From Patellaria atrata CBS 101060 (lineage: Eukaryota; Ascomycota; Dothideomycetes; Patellariales; Patellariaceae), in the NCBI GenBank assembly GCA_010093705.1, contig MU006093.1, positions 1,358,849 through 1,422,848 of the forward strand: a stretch of DNA of 64,000 bases. The letters are read 5' to 3'. Shown in pieces: positions 1 through 11,679 of this stretch. The stretch's first letter is position 1. The number at the start of each line of letters is the position of its first letter. The notes beneath the pieces were generated by a model that had not been told where the DNA came from, did no database searches, and was given only the letters and a program-made list of their open reading frames with translations. The position numbers were made by a program, and so were the translations under genes.

Positions 1-625
1 AAATGCAGCCTCGGAGCCCAAATCTCCCATAACCAAACTCCAGAAAATCTACTCTTTATATTTATATTCGCTTTCCCCGGTCTTGGCGACATCGCTGGCA
101 GTCGTGCTGCGGCTGAAGCCGGGTGGCTTAAGGCTGTGATGCTCGCCACCCAATCGGGGGACTCGCACCATCGGTCAATACCTTAAGCACACATGTAGGA
201 TGGTAACTGTCACTCGTAAGGTAAGATAAGGGAGGTGCCCAAAAAAAAAAAAAAAGTTGTTAAAAAGTTGATGTTTGCGGTACTCGAAATTTCACTCCGC
301 GTATTTCGACCATTGTCTTTGCCCTACGTAACGTAGTCTAACCAAACGAAAAAGCAAGCGGGAGGAACATAAAAAGTAGCTAATAGATGTAAAAAGACGC
401 AAAAGGAGAGGATATATATCAAATAGAACTGGAATTCCAAACATAGATAAAAGAAAACAATATAGTCCCAAATCGCAACCGAACTTATATCCCGAGCTCC
501 CAAAGATAAGATAGTAACAAACCCAACGCCCGTTACCATTCCAATCCATTCCAATCCATCAATCATATCGAACTATCCTATCCTATCCTATCCTATCCTA
601 TCAACATCAACAACTTCTCCTCCCC
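1..625. other. Intergenic region, left edge
   Basis: No convincing gene. It holds a short inverted repeat (7-bp arms at 121-127 and 145-151), an A-run at 241-255, and near the end of the neighbouring MDS3-like gene a CTATC pentamer repeat. The small minus-strand frames between 292 and 566 overlap each other in two phases and resemble no family I know. Confidence 0.6.
573..602. repeat. (CTATC)6 microsatellite
   Basis: Six uninterrupted copies of the pentamer CTATC, preceded by two copies of an ATTCCAATCC-type unit (about 537-558). It lies just beyond the stop codon of the MDS3-like gene, so probably in its 3' UTR or downstream flank. Confidence 0.9.
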
Positions 626-3600
626 CTACGCAATACCCAACCCCTGCCCCTCCCCACCACCACCACCACCCTCAGGCCTCTGACCCCGTTCCCTAATCCT
701 CCGTCCCTCCATCAACCCCCTAAGTCCCCGTTTCTGCAACCCAACAACCGCGCTAAGCTCACCCATCCAAACCTCCCGTTCCCCCAGCACACTGACGCTC
801 GCCGCACTCCACTCCTCATCCCTGCTCGTCGCGCTCGTCGCACTCGATGCCTCCTCCTCCAGCGCGGCCCCATTCGGATGTCCATTCGCGCCGACGTTCG
901 TATTAATCCTCAACCCCTGCAGGCCCACCACGACAGAGGCATCGGTGGGGACATCGTGGGTCTGGCTAACCAGCGCCGGGGTGCCAGGCACGCCGAGGGA
1001 TTGGGGGTTGAAGGAGATGCCGTCACCGGCGCCGGCGGCCATGGCGGCAGCGTTGAAGATGGCGGCTGTGTTGCGCCCGTCGAGGACTGTGTGGAGGCGT
1101 TCGACGAGGGCTTCGAGGAGGCCGTCGATACGGTAGGGACGGGCGATTTGGAGGAGGGAGCAGAGGATTTGGGGGGTGCAGAGGGGGGAGTGGGTGGCGG
1201 GGAGGGCGGAGGTGTAGAGGTAGTGGATTAGGGCTTGCACTGTGAGATGAGTGTGTGGGAGATACAATGTGCGGGGTCTGGTGCTGGGGTTTGCTCGGGC
1301 GGGACTTGGGGGTTCGTATGGCGACGGGGTGTCGGCGGTGTTGCTGCTGCTGCTGCTGTTGTTGTTGTTGTTGTTGTTGGTAAGTGTGGTTGCGTTGGAG
1401 TAGGCTGTGATGGTCGTCTTGATGCTGGGTGTGATTGTGATGCTTGAGTTCCGGCTTGGGTGGCCGATGGTGCCGGGGTGCAAGGTCGCGGTATCGGTGC
1501 CGTCTTGTGTTGCGATGTCGTTCTGGAGCAGCTGGTTGAAATATGGGCCCCAGCGGCGTGCGATGAGACGAGAGTTTACCGGGATGCGTTCGCCACCCAT
1601 GCACATGAAGTCCATATCCGCCAATTCGCGTATGCCCAACGCCATCGCGCCGAGCTCGTGCGCAGCGGGTGAGAGAGTACGGCCGCCCGCAGTGAGGTCC
1701 AAAAGATCTACTTGCGCCGGCGAACTCGTCGACAGATACGCGGAGGTCGGACTGAGCTTGCGGGGGTTGTCATACAAGCCATACGCTTCGAGCTCAACCA
1801 TACATACATTCGAGAAGTTAATGCGGCGATGGTTATAATCGTCAACCAGACTCCTCTTCCTATTTCCAAGTATGACGAAGGTGTTTCTCCTATTCCAGAG
1901 GACGCCTCGGTTCCAGCTTCCCTGGGTGAAGATGGTACCACCTGCATCTATCCGGCTCCAGGTCAGCGTGCGCAAGTCCAGAGCCCAGAGCGCATATTCT
2001 TGTTTCGAGGACGTGAGGAACGTGCCACTGACGACAAAGTGATTTGCGATTATGCCTCCGTTAGGGAACCGTAATCCTGGAGGCGAGAAATTTCCGTGCA
2101 TGGGTTTCTCAGTGAGGGAACCGTCCGGATGTCGGACCTGAAGCTCCAGCTTCACATCCAAGAAGTTGTAGTTCGAGTATATGAGCATGGAAGCGGCCGG
2201 GGGTACATCCGACTGGTCTTCCTCCCCTTCTGTGCGTCTGTGACCAGCTCCTATCTTCGATGCATCCATGGAGACCAGTGGTGCTACAACGCTTCGGTAT
2301 GCTCCGCAGCTTCGGCCTAGCGGACTCGTTTCGGTCCATTTTAGGCTCCTGAGGTTGAACACACTTATCTGTTCAATATAGTGATTTGCACTGTCCTGTC
2401 CACCGACGACTATCATTTCAGCGCCTCCAGCCCCATCTACCGAAACACCAATTGTGCCCTGATTGGGGTTTTGGGATGCTGGGTTGTGATTGATTGCTGA
2501 TAGTGGTGCATTCGGGGAAGTAAACGCTGCTGACGATGGTAATATTGCAGCACAGTGAGCGTATCGGCCTTGCGGTGCTTCATCCACGTTGATCTTCATC
2601 CAAGCTGCTGTAGGTACATCGAACAGATGAATATCTGACATTACCACAACTTCGGGCTGCGGATCTTGAGGATTGTATGGTACTCCACTCCCTTGCGCCG
2701 GTGACATGCCACCATAACAGACTAATGTCCTGTCCCCTAATGCGCATACGCTGTGGAAATAGCGTGGAGGAGGTATTGATCCGGTCGTCTCAAGTTTCGT
2801 CCAGTGCCTTCTTATCAAATCCAACTCATACATATCGTTGGTAAGTTGCGGCCTGGTTCGAGAGAGCCTTCGACCGCCAAAAACGTAAAGTTTATCTCCA
2901 ACGATTGTTGTAGACGCACCCACTAAAGGATGTGGCTCTCTGCCTGTCGTCCGGTGAACGTTACACACCAGTCCTGATAGGCCGGTTGATGTGCTCGACG
3001 CATTGAGCCCAGCCGTTTGAAATACTGCAGGAGATGGTCCTGCAGATTGTGTTCCAGAAGCAGGTGTTCGTGCGCTTCCAGGATCTTGATCCCCATTCGA
3101 ACTCTCTTGCGTGTTGAGCCTATGGAGGCTGGTTTGACTGGCATTCATACTGGACAAATAAGCGTTCGATCCACTTCTGCTCTGATTTGAATAGAGCTGG
3201 GCTGGAGATGGAGCTGATGTCGTAGAGTCCATCGTATTTGCTCGACTCGTATTAGGTGTCTGCCTAGCCATGGTAGGCGAAGCGGGTGGCGACGTCCGCG
3301 GAGGGACAGATACTCCGACACTGGATCTATTGCTCGTAGGGCTGGTGGGGGTATTTGGGAGTGTTTGAACAGGTTGAGCCCAGTCAGGTATTCGAATCCT
3401 CACATGCCTTGGTTTTCTCGATCCAGAATCAGTAGACCTCTTAGGCTGCGAGAAACGGCGGTCCGAGGAGCTGGAACTACCACTAAGAGCGCTATTAAAG
3501 CTATCGTGTAGACTAAATTTTGCTGAGTAAGGGAGGCTATCAAGGACTACAATAGGCACATAATTGGGTATAACAATAGGAATATGCTTTGGTCGAGTTC

Positions 3601-3841
3601 GAGCTACTGGAAGGTGAAATGAGCCAGGAGAACAGATGTTAGGGAGAGCTTGAAGTTTATCAACAGATTGGGATTGCCACGCATCGGGGACCGGTACAGG
3701 GCGTGGAACTGGGCGTTCTTCTTGCGTAGCCTCAGCCCTTTTGGCCGTTGGAAATTGGGGGTTTCTCCAATAACGAAGCCACCTGTGAGATTCGTCCGGC
3801 AGACCAGCTGCGTGATGTGTAAAATCTCCTATTTGAAGCAT
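626..3841 (-). CDS. MDS3: Kelch-repeat and BTB-like protein, Mds3/Pmd1 (Ral2) family
   Basis: A single-exon 1071-aa protein. Residues about 295-540 carry Kelch repeats: a conserved HPLVGAS start, then YVFGG, a second blade with RYFHS and LVCYGG, and a third with GRYAH and MIVVGG. A second conserved block follows at 560-700. The last 350 residues contain the pattern LYLPHTHLTVQALIHYLYT, which resembles the C-terminal half of a BTB fold. In yeasts Mds3/Pmd1 act in TOR-linked control of sporulation, pH response and morphogenesis, and Ral2 in Ras activation; that role here is inference from family. The N-terminal 290 residues are Ser/Pro-rich and probably disordered. An Asn/Ser homopolymer (nt 1338-1385) and a Gly run near the C-terminus are low-complexity insertions. 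The start at 3841 is the first Met of the open frame. Confidence 0.85.
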   Translation of the reverse strand: MLQIGDFTHHAAGLPDESHRWLRYWRNPQFPTAKRAEATQEERPVPRPVPVPDAWQSQSVDKLQALPNICSPGSFHLPVARTRPKHIPIVIPNYVPIVVLDSLPYSAKFSLHDSFNSALSGSSSSSDRRFSQPKRSTDSGSRKPRHVRIRIPDWAQPVQTLPNTPTSPTSNRSSVGVSVPPRTSPPASPTMARQTPNTSRANTMDSTTSAPSPAQLYSNQSRSGSNAYLSSMNASQTSLHRLNTQESSNGDQDPGSARTPASGTQSAGPSPAVFQTAGLNASSTSTGLSGLVCNVHRTTGREPHPLVGASTTIVGDKLYVFGGRRLSRTRPQLTNDMYELDLIRRHWTKLETTGSIPPPRYFHSVCALGDRTLVCYGGMSPAQGSGVPYNPQDPQPEVVVMSDIHLFDVPTAAWMKINVDEAPQGRYAHCAAILPSSAAFTSPNAPLSAINHNPASQNPNQGTIGVSVDGAGGAEMIVVGGQDSANHYIEQISVFNLRSLKWTETSPLGRSCGAYRSVVAPLVSMDASKIGAGHRRTEGEEDQSDVPPAASMLIYSNYNFLDVKLELQVRHPDGSLTEKPMHGNFSPPGLRFPNGGIIANHFVVSGTFLTSSKQEYALWALDLRTLTWSRIDAGGTIFTQGSWNRGVLWNRRNTFVILGNRKRSLVDDYNHRRINFSNVCMVELEAYGLYDNPRKLSPTSAYLSTSSPAQVDLLDLTAGGRTLSPAAHELGAMALGIRELADMDFMCMGGERIPVNSRLIARRWGPYFNQLLQNDIATQDGTDTATLHPGTIGHPSRNSSITITPSIKTTITAYSNATTLTNNNNNNNSSSSSNTADTPSPYEPPSPARANPSTRPRTLYLPHTHLTVQALIHYLYTSALPATHSPLCTPQILCSLLQIARPYRIDGLLEALVERLHTVLDGRNTAAIFNAAAMAAGAGDGISFNPQSLGVPGTPALVSQTHDVPTDASVVVGLQGLRINTNVGANGHPNGAALEEEASSATSATSRDEEWSAASVSVLGEREVWMGELSAVVGLQKRGLRGLMEGRRIRERGQRPEGGGGGGEGQGLGIA

Positions 3842-5216
3842 CGTTAGTTCGAAGAGATTCGTTTTTGAAGAGGTATCAGCGACGGGAAGAGAATCAAGAG
3901 GAGAAAGAGGATGCCCACTTGAGGTCTCGCGCTATTCAAGTACCTCCACCTCAGCCGATGTCTTCTCAATCAATCCCGACAAAAATGTGTGTCATTGGAA
4001 CGGCTTGTCGGTAGAGATAGTTTCGGGCGGCAGCAGCAGTCTTGCAGGAACAGGTAACGAGACACGACCAGGTCGCCGCGTAAAGTGAGATTTATGGAGA
4101 TGAGATGCTGTGCAACTGTGGGGAATGACGGAGAGATGTCTTGAAAGTTGTGCAGAGGAGATGCAGAGACGCCAGGAGAAGTAGAGATGTGCTTCACGAA
4201 AGGAACGCGAGGGATAGAGGTACAAAGAAGCGGTGGTTTTCCTTTCTTACCTTTCCTCCTTCTGGATGCACACGGTACGTATACCTTACAAACTCAACCC
4301 AAGGATAAGGTTAAGGATGGGTTGTTATTAAAACCTTAAAAGGCTTATCAGAAAAATTGCCAAATAGCGAAAAAAGAATATAAGAAGTAAGGATTATTGA
4401 ATTAATGGGATTAGAGGATTCATGCTGTTGGACGCACAGGGCTGAAGAATTTTTGGAAATTATTTTGCGGACAAGGGACAAACTTTCGATTACTACGGGT
4501 CAAAAATTCGAGCCAAAGGAGTCGATGTGGAGAGTTTTTAGCATAAGGGAGCCCTTGGAGATTCCAGAACACTGAAAATTGAGGTGTAGCCGCCGTACTA
4601 TTACGCTAACACTTCCGTTTTATTGTGGGTTTGTATCGCCACTTTTCCTCATACAGTTAAAACATACGATTTCCCTATATTCCGTACCAGTCGCTTAAAC
4701 TCCTTTCGGAATTGAACACCGTAAAGTAATATAAATAACCTTTCTCTTCCCGTCCTAGGTAGCCACCTCTCAATCCCCAAAAGCCTCCTTCCCGCTGCTC
4801 TGGATTCTCGACGTTTGCAACTGTTTTGGTACCACCAAAAGCCCAACCCACAAAAATAAAAGAAAAAGATCATTAATCTCCGAGATCCAGATTTCTAAAA
4901 AAAAATTGATACGACGGATAAAGTGGTCAGTCGTCACATATACAATATATAACATGAGAAATATTTATTTGCATTGTATACCAGATTTATTGCTATTGCT
5001 ACTCAGGAGATGACCGCGTCGCCTGCTGTCGACCCGCGTCGTCCTCTTCTGTAATAGCCGCATTGAGCCGCCGCGCATAACCGATCTCACGGCCTCTCGG
5101 GCGGTGTTTGCACCGTTATTGTCTTTAAATTGCCATGTCCATGCCATCATCAGCTTTAAACTCTCGATCCCGCACCCGGCAACCCCAGCCTACCGGTAAT
5201 TCGTTTGCTGTCCTGC
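3842..5216. other. Intergenic: MDS3 promoter and downstream flank of the peroxiredoxin gene
   Basis: About 1.4 kb with only short, poorly supported frames (for example 3970-4225 minus, 4148-4339 plus). It should contain the MDS3 promoter and 5' UTR on its left and the peroxiredoxin terminator on its right. I see no other gene. Confidence 0.6.
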
Positions 5217-5991
5217 TTAAACATTCGCGCTAGTCTTCTCCTTAGGAAGTGGCGTCGTTCGGAGGTACGGCTTGATGATCTTGAACTCTGGGAAAATCTC
5301 CTTTGCCTCCTCGTTCTTTACTGAAGGGTGAACGATAACATCATCTCCTGGAACCCAGTTAATCGGAGTGGTGACACGGTGTTTATCACCTGTCTGGAGC
5401 GAGTCGACCACACGGAGCACTTCCGCAGTGTTTCGTCCCGTCGAGGCGGGATAGGAGAGGATCAAACGGATCGTCTTCTTCGGGTCGATGACGAAAACAG
5501 AGCGAATGGTGAAAGCGATACCCTTAGAATCCACGTTGGTGGTATCTTGGTAGTCAAGCCTTTCGCGAGACACGTCAGTTTGCTTTTGTTCCTTATGCAT
5601 GAAGCGCGATGAGGCGCAATGATCCAAAAGGGGAAACGTACATGTCGTAAAGATATGCGATCTTCCTCTCCTTGTCACCGATGATGGGGAACTTCAAGCT
5701 GGTATTTGAAATCTCATTGATATCCTGAATCCAACCTCCATGGCTTTCGATTGTGTTGGCTGACAGACCGATCAACTTGACGCCGCGTTTGGTGAACTCA
5801 GGTTCAAGCTTCGCGAAGGCGCCCAGCTCGGTTGTGCAGACAGGAGTATAATCCTCAGGATGGGAGAAGAAGACGACCCAGTTGTCGCCAATGAACTCGT
5901 GGAAATTGATTGGACCATTCGTAGTGTCAGCATCAAAGTTTGGAGCTTTGCTTCCTAAACGGAGAGGCGCTGGTCGGTTCTCTTCTGACAT
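5217..5991 (-). CDS. PRX1: 1-Cys peroxiredoxin (Prx6/Prx1 type)
   Basis: Two exons: 5991-5642 and 5559-5217. The 82-nt intron (GTACGT donor, AAAG acceptor) splits the Met codon of a conserved YDM-LDYQ junction, giving 230 aa. The family's PxxxTxxC site is present as HPEDYTPVCTTE with the peroxidatic cysteine at about residue 52. SVFVIDP, SYPASTGRN and the late INWVPGDDV segment are typical of the long C-terminal extension of the Prx6 subfamily. The enzyme reduces peroxides, with glutathione or thioredoxin restoring the cysteine. Yeast Prx1 is mitochondrial, but this model starts MSEENRPAPLRLGSKAPNF with no targeting presequence, so a cytosolic form is more likely unless an upstream exon is missing. 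Confidence 0.93.
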
Positions 5992-6958
5992 TATGGCTAA
6001 CTGTAGGGAGTAATCAATTGCTGAATCTCACTAAATTAAAAGAACACACAATAGGCAGCATCGGATGTCACTAACATTGATTCTGATTGGTAAGTTGTTT
6101 CGTTTGTCTTTGATCTCTGAGTAAGGTACTACTCAATTTTTCTCAATCAGTAATATTGAAAATGGGGTATCTTTGAGAAGAGAAGAATGTCATGAGAAGG
6201 GGCGGGGCACATGAGGGTGATTTATATGCTCCTCAGTACATCTCCTGGTGAAAGAATGCATCATTCTGAGTTCTTGGGCGATTGCGTGCTCGACTGCCCT
6301 GAACTTTTTTCACACCCTCTTGATTACTACTCCAAGCCGCCTCATCCACCAGTACGGCCTGGGTCGCCGTGGGACTCTACGGACATGGTGGGGTTGGTGG
6401 GGTGAAGGCTGAGGAAAGGACCTACTACATCCTATTTTGGAAGGCGGTGAACCGACTACACCACTGAGGTGTACTCATCCCCCGACCCCTCTATAGAAAA
6501 GAGTAGATGCAACTCCAAGGTCGCTTACGGTACTATTCATAGACAGAACTTTAAAGAGCAGTATACTTCATGATCAAAGTATCAATTGCCTTACCGAATT
6601 CTAGTCTTCAAGGAACGAGGGATGACTCTTTGGTGTGTCCATTCTGATAGTAGTTCTGCTATAGAGATGTATCAACGCCAATCTAGTTCTACAACAGCTG
6701 CATACATTAGCCTAATTCATTTATGATGGTCAGTTAGATTTTCTTGCACATACACATACATACCGTACCTCTATACGCCGAGACAATTAAAAAAAACTAG
6801 CCGATAACAGTGGGGAGAGCTAACAACTACGGTATCAATATTTTACTGTATTCATATTCATACCTTGGAAGTCCAAGATCGAGGACCATTATTTTGTTAC
6901 TTTCTAATTCTTCAGAAGTCTACCCATTGTCTACACCACACTTATTCTTATACTTTCT
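5992..6958. other. Intergenic between peroxiredoxin and ABHD12-like gene
   Basis: Peroxiredoxin promoter on the left and the 3' flank of the hydrolase gene on the right. AT-rich, with no supported coding sequence. Confidence 0.6.
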
Positions 6959-8536
6959 CTAAAGTCCTTGAAACCCCTTATTCACGCATATAGCGACGTC
7001 CGCAAAACTTACGATCCGATTATGGCCTCCATACGGGAGCAATTCAAACTCAATTCTCACACCATCCGCTACGAATCTCTCTAAAGTCCCGTCTCCTTTC
7101 TTGATAACTTCTTTTCTCGACTCGAATTGGAAATTTGAAAGGCCTTCAAAGGAAGTTGCGTTGGCGGTGATCCGCAGGAGCTGCCCCGAGTTTCTTGGTG
7201 AAATGTTATAGTCATTTCGAGCATGAATCAATTTGAGATTTAGCTTTGGCCTAGATGACTTATTATGTGCAATATCTAGTTGAACCATTGCTTCATAATC
7301 TTCTTCGCCATCAAATGAGGCATGGTAGGCGATGCCTTTGTGTTTGTGTGATACCAGAGACACAAGCGCTTTCAGACGGGATTCAGTCTCCCATGTATCC
7401 ACAATCATCCTTCTGAAAAAGGACTGAATCCGTGGGTATGGTCGTAACGAGGAAAGAATTGGAATGATTCCGGCGATGCGGTAGCTTCCCATGAGATCAG
7501 GCATGCTCGTGAAAGGAGCTATTAAAATTACGCTGGCGAAATCAGTCCCTTCCAAATTCATGACCCCCTTTTCAACCCCAGTCGGTATCAGGCCGGTGGA
7601 GTTGTCCGGATCCGCGAAAGATAGTGCAACGGCGCTCACAACAGCTGTCCCCAGCGACTGACCGAGGAGTATGATTCGCGATGCGGGTACATGGAGCGTG
7701 TCTATCGCATAGTTCACGAGGGCGATCCCGTCAGTGATGAGCCCAGCTTCGGTAGGACTGCCTGTGGAGTGTCCATAACCTCTGTAATCTAGAGCGAGTA
7801 CATGAGTTTTAGGAAGTGCAGTCAAGGAAAGATAAGAAGCGGTGCGCCATCCTTGAGCGACATGACCAGCATTCTAAGAAATGTTAGAAGTGCAATTCGA
7901 GCGCGTAAAATATCGACATTCCCATGCAAAATTCTTGGGTCTGATTCTTCCTCACAACATCGCCGATGTTTCGAAATAAGGGGATGATGACGGGATAGAA
8001 ACCTACTCCATGAAGATCGATAACCAGCCGGGCTCTAGGATCATCACTCAAAAAACGTAAATTGCTTGCAATGGACGAAAATTCCTCATCCTCATCGATT
8101 GGTGATGATTTAGACTCCAGAATCTCCTGTTCGTTCTGGCCGTATGTGTCTAGGGAGAGTACGTGCCAGGCTGAGAGAATCTCTCCGTCGGGCGTGCTGA
8201 CATTGAATGGTGTGACTTGTTTGCCTGATTAATATTTTTAGCCCTTGGAGGTCCTTTGTCCTAACGTCTATCTCATCTCTAATTTAACCATACTTGCGAA
8301 TCCAAAAGCTTCAGGTCTTGCATAATTAACCCACCACCCACTAAAGAGCTTGTGGGCGTACAAGGCGCTGTCGAGCGGATGAGTATCAATGCCTAATTGA
8401 GACTTTATACGGCTGAGGTATCTTACTGGCGCTGTATCCATGTATTCGACAGAGCTGATAGAAAAATTATGTACACTGCACCTACACCAGCAAGTGTCCA
8501 ATAAGCTTTCTTTATTATGGGGCTGAGAGCTACCAT
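6959..8536 (-). CDS. ABHD12-like membrane-anchored alpha/beta hydrolase
   Basis: Four exons: 8536-8427, 8367-8294, 8224-8007 and 7873-6959, encoding 438 aa; introns are 59, 69 and 133 nt. The N-terminus has one hydrophobic segment (about residues 12-30, GVGAVYIIFLSALS), a signal anchor. The catalytic core reads DLHG-NAGH across the third intron, then LALDYRGYGHSTG, the nucleophile elbow GQSLG (Ser207), a probable acid in HARND (Asp355) and the histidine in YGGHNR (His418). This arrangement matches the ABHD12/ABHD13 (monoacylglycerol or lysophosphatidylserine lipase) group. The natural substrate is unknown. Exon 1 would hit a stop if unspliced; splicing joins WIQR to HALYAHK. It is divergent from SWC3, with 818 bp between start codons. 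Confidence 0.85.
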
Positions 8537-9354
8537 TGTTTTACTTCATCTGGACGGATATATACTGTACTGAGGTGTACAATAAGCCCGGATGTTGCGG
8601 GATCCACGGGCAAGAGTGCAATTGTGTCTGCCTTTTGTCAAGATACCTTGATAAAGCCCACTTGTGAAGAAATTTTCAAGGATAAATTTAGGGTAAAAAG
8701 TATTCGAATCACGTAACTAAAGAAAGGGTTGATAGTTTTTGAGAAGAGTTGGGATGATGATGAACAAGAGTGAGATTTGTTGTAGTGTTGAGGAAGCATG
8801 GCACAGCTGCCTGATAAGGTAAAGTGATGTGCATATGAATATCACCATACGACGGGAGAGATGGGATGGATAGAGACAAGCTGAGATGACAATAACCAAA
8901 ATTTCTACAATTGGATTTTTATGAGCTTATTATTTTCACCATGTCTGTAGAGGATAGTACCATCCACCTTGCAGGAGACCTTAATATCTTAAAGCGATAT
9001 CTTTCTATTTGGGTGCGAATCGTACCTTATATGTACTGTAACGCGCCTCGATTCATCCCAACATGTCGGCCAATAATCTCCAACTCCCACCTCATTCACT
9101 AATTTTCGCCCGATATTACCTGGAGTCTTGCTTCTTACCTTTGCCGAGCACTTCTTGAAAGCTGTGCCTCGTTCACCTTCCACCTCAGCCACCTCACCTG
9201 TCACCGTTTCCCATCTCCAACCCTCTTTGGAGGTTAACTTCCTACCGTCATCCAGCAACCCACCTTACCGTCCGTATTGTGCCACCTTCTCCAGTCCACG
9301 TTTATACGATACCGTTAGAAGAGATATTTTGTTATCCGTTACGGAAACTTTATC
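8537..9354. promoter_or_regulatory. Shared divergent intergenic region (ABHD12-like / SWC3)
   Basis: An 818-bp gap between two start codons facing away from each other, so it must hold both promoters. It contains a TATACTGTACTGAG motif at 8561-8574, one of several GTACTGTAC-type palindromes in the window. I see no gene; the small frames inside are unsupported. Confidence 0.5.
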
Positions 9355-11025
9355 ATGACTGGGGAGAAGCGTAGAAGCTCTAGGTCGTTACGAGACCGAG
9401 GAGAGCCACCAACAAAGAAGCGAAGCACAACGCCAGTGAAGGCAACACTAGTAAAGGAAAAAGCGAAAGACCTAGAGCCAGAGACGCCTGTACCAGAACC
9501 TATAGTTGTCAAGGATGTTGTACCTACGCTACCTACGAAGGTTGTTGAGGCCAGACCCATCCCTACAGTGGACGAACCGCAACCAGTAGATCTGTCTCCA
9601 AAAGACTATCAATCATTTGCTCAGAGGTAAGACATGCGATCCCTATTCAATTGGCCTGCGTTGACATTTGCTACCTCCAGTCGTGTCTTATCCTCCGCTT
9701 TGGAACGTTCCCGCGCACGATGGGCTGTCGACGGTATCTTCGAAAAATACGTGACCAAGGTGCCTCACAGGAAGAAGACCTTCACCCCAGAACAAGAGGA
9801 AGAATGGAAGACCGCCAAAGCTTTAGAAAAGGAACTATGCGGGTCTATGAAAAAGCTAGGGGATTGTCAGCTTACCATTGAGCCGCACGTCTTCAGCGTA
9901 ACTCTATATCAAAAGAAACCGGAGGATCTCAAAAAGTCCCTGTCACATCACAACGCACGCACAACAGATGGACCGGTAGTGCAATACAGTGCGCCCCCGT
10001 ATCAAAGTTCATACCCGTATTCGCAGACACCGCGATCACAACAAGTTCCACAACAACCTCCAGCAGGTCAGCCAGTCTCAAATGGGCCAACCTCAATTCC
10101 GGCCAGCACACCGCAACACGCTCTTGCACCAGCCGCATCAACCGCGTCCGCGAACGCTCCCCCAGCTCCAGACCCAGTAATCCATATGCTCGCCCAGCGC
10201 GCCACTACCGACCCAGAGCTCAAATATGTCATGAAAATCGTCGCCGCAGGTGAAGCCACCGAGAAGCAACTGAAATATTTCCAAAAGCACATCGAAGAAT
10301 TCACTGCAGTGCTCAAATCCCGCGAAGCCGCCGCATCTACCGCTCCTCCCCAAGTTCCCCCAAGCCCCGCGGACACCGCATCTCCTGCACCGTCCGCCCG
10401 TCCTGTCACCTATCGCCCCGTGCAAGTTCCTCTTCCATCTCCGCAACCTTCCCTACAAACTCAGCCGACACCACCACCTAAACCAGAACCGAAGCCCCTC
10501 TTCATCGAATTCGTCCTCAATGGGGACCGCTTCCTCTTCCCCCGGTCTTCCATCCTTGAATACCTCCCTGACCGCACCGTTCTGGCTTCATTCCTCGTCG
10601 TGCTCCGCGGCTCCAAATCCGCCTCTCCCCACTACGACCCCGAAACAGACTACTACCAGCCCGTCACCGTGCGCTTTGCCGCCCAGGATCCCGGTATCCT
10701 AGGTTGTTTAGCGCAAGCGGTCGATCCGGTAGAGGAGGTAAGGAGGTATATGGATGGAGTTATGGACGGATGTAGGAGAGCGGAGTATGTGTGTTTGGCG
10801 GCGAGGTTGCCACTGAAGGGGGATGGATTAGAGGAAGAAGATGCGGAGGCAGTTGGGGTGAAGGGAAAAGAGAAGGAGAAGGAGAGGACAGGGACGCCTG
10901 TTACAGGGAGTAATTCTGCAACTCCCATCGCTGGGGGGACTCCGGTGTCGGTGGGTCAGGGTGAGAAGAGAGAGAAGAGGAAGTATGTTAGGAAGACTCC
11001 CTTGAAGGTGGAGCAGACGGTTTAA
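9355..11025 (+). CDS. SWC3: SWR1 chromatin-remodelling complex subunit Swc3
   Basis: Two exons, 9355-9626 and 9681-11025, separated by a 54-nt GTAAGA...CCAG intron; 538 aa. The join reads DYQSFAQ-SRVLSSALERSR. The segment from about residue 80 to 165 (LSSALERSRARWAVDGIFEKY, then CQLTIEPHVFSVTLY) is the conserved N-terminal Swc3 region. A second conserved block (about 350-460) starts FIEFVLNGDRFLFPRSSILEYL. Between them lies a Pro/Gln/Ala-rich linker. Swc3 is a nuclear subunit of SWR1, which exchanges H2A for H2A.Z. Basic tails at both ends fit a nuclear protein. It converges on RTC5 with 654 bp between stop codons. Confidence 0.75.
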
Positions 11026-11679
11026 GTGGGCTGGGACTAGAAAGCCGGCAGTATGATCACGTAGAGTTGGAAGGTATTATAGGGTTATGTATGGGTTATT
11101 AGGTTTTCTTCTAGGCATGGGGACATTATGGTTGCATCACTGCATGTACGGACGGAATGGGAAAAAGGGATTTGGGTTGATACCACCGCCGACGGGGACC
11201 CTGCAGAGGGAGGTTCCGTGTCGGTTTCGTCATGGCGCATCTTTTTCACTTCTCCGCTTTGTATTCGAATACCGTATTTGGTGCTTAGGTTGGAGTAGAG
11301 AGACCCTTTGTCACACCACACCGGTCATCATCGTAATACGAAACAGAAATTTGCCTTCATGGCCCCTTGTTACTCTTCGAGAGGCCTCCTGTCCTTTGTG
11401 TAGCTATTATCAGAAAGATCATGAAGTCATGGAGGTGAAAAAGAACCATGAAGTGGAGAAATGCCTTCCCGTCCCATACCTACCCCGTCCAAGCGCCTAA
11501 AAGACCCCCTTACATCCAGAGAACCAATAACTTATTACCCACGTTAAACCCCACTTCTAAACCTCTATTCCATAAGTTAGTAAAGAACGTAGATCCAACC
11601 CGACTTATTCCCCACCACCTAATCTTCGAGCATCCAACACAGCGCACCCATTCCCGTCCCGGTCACCGAAAAAAACACC
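11026..11679. other. Convergent intergenic region (SWC3 / RTC5)
   Basis: Both genes end here. Short frames exist on each strand but none has family support or plausible splice structure. It probably contains the two terminators. Confidence 0.6.

Noticed and set aside
1023-1604. Gln/His-rich minus-strand frame inside the MDS3-like gene
   Set aside because: It is an out-of-phase reading of the CAA/CAG-type repeat within the kelch protein; the MDS3 frame is conserved and longer.
8393-8426. 34-nt intron option in the ABHD12-like gene (acceptor ending at 8393)
   Set aside because: It leaves the wrong reading phase for exon 2; the acceptor ending at 8368 gives a 59-nt intron and the expected HALYAHK join.
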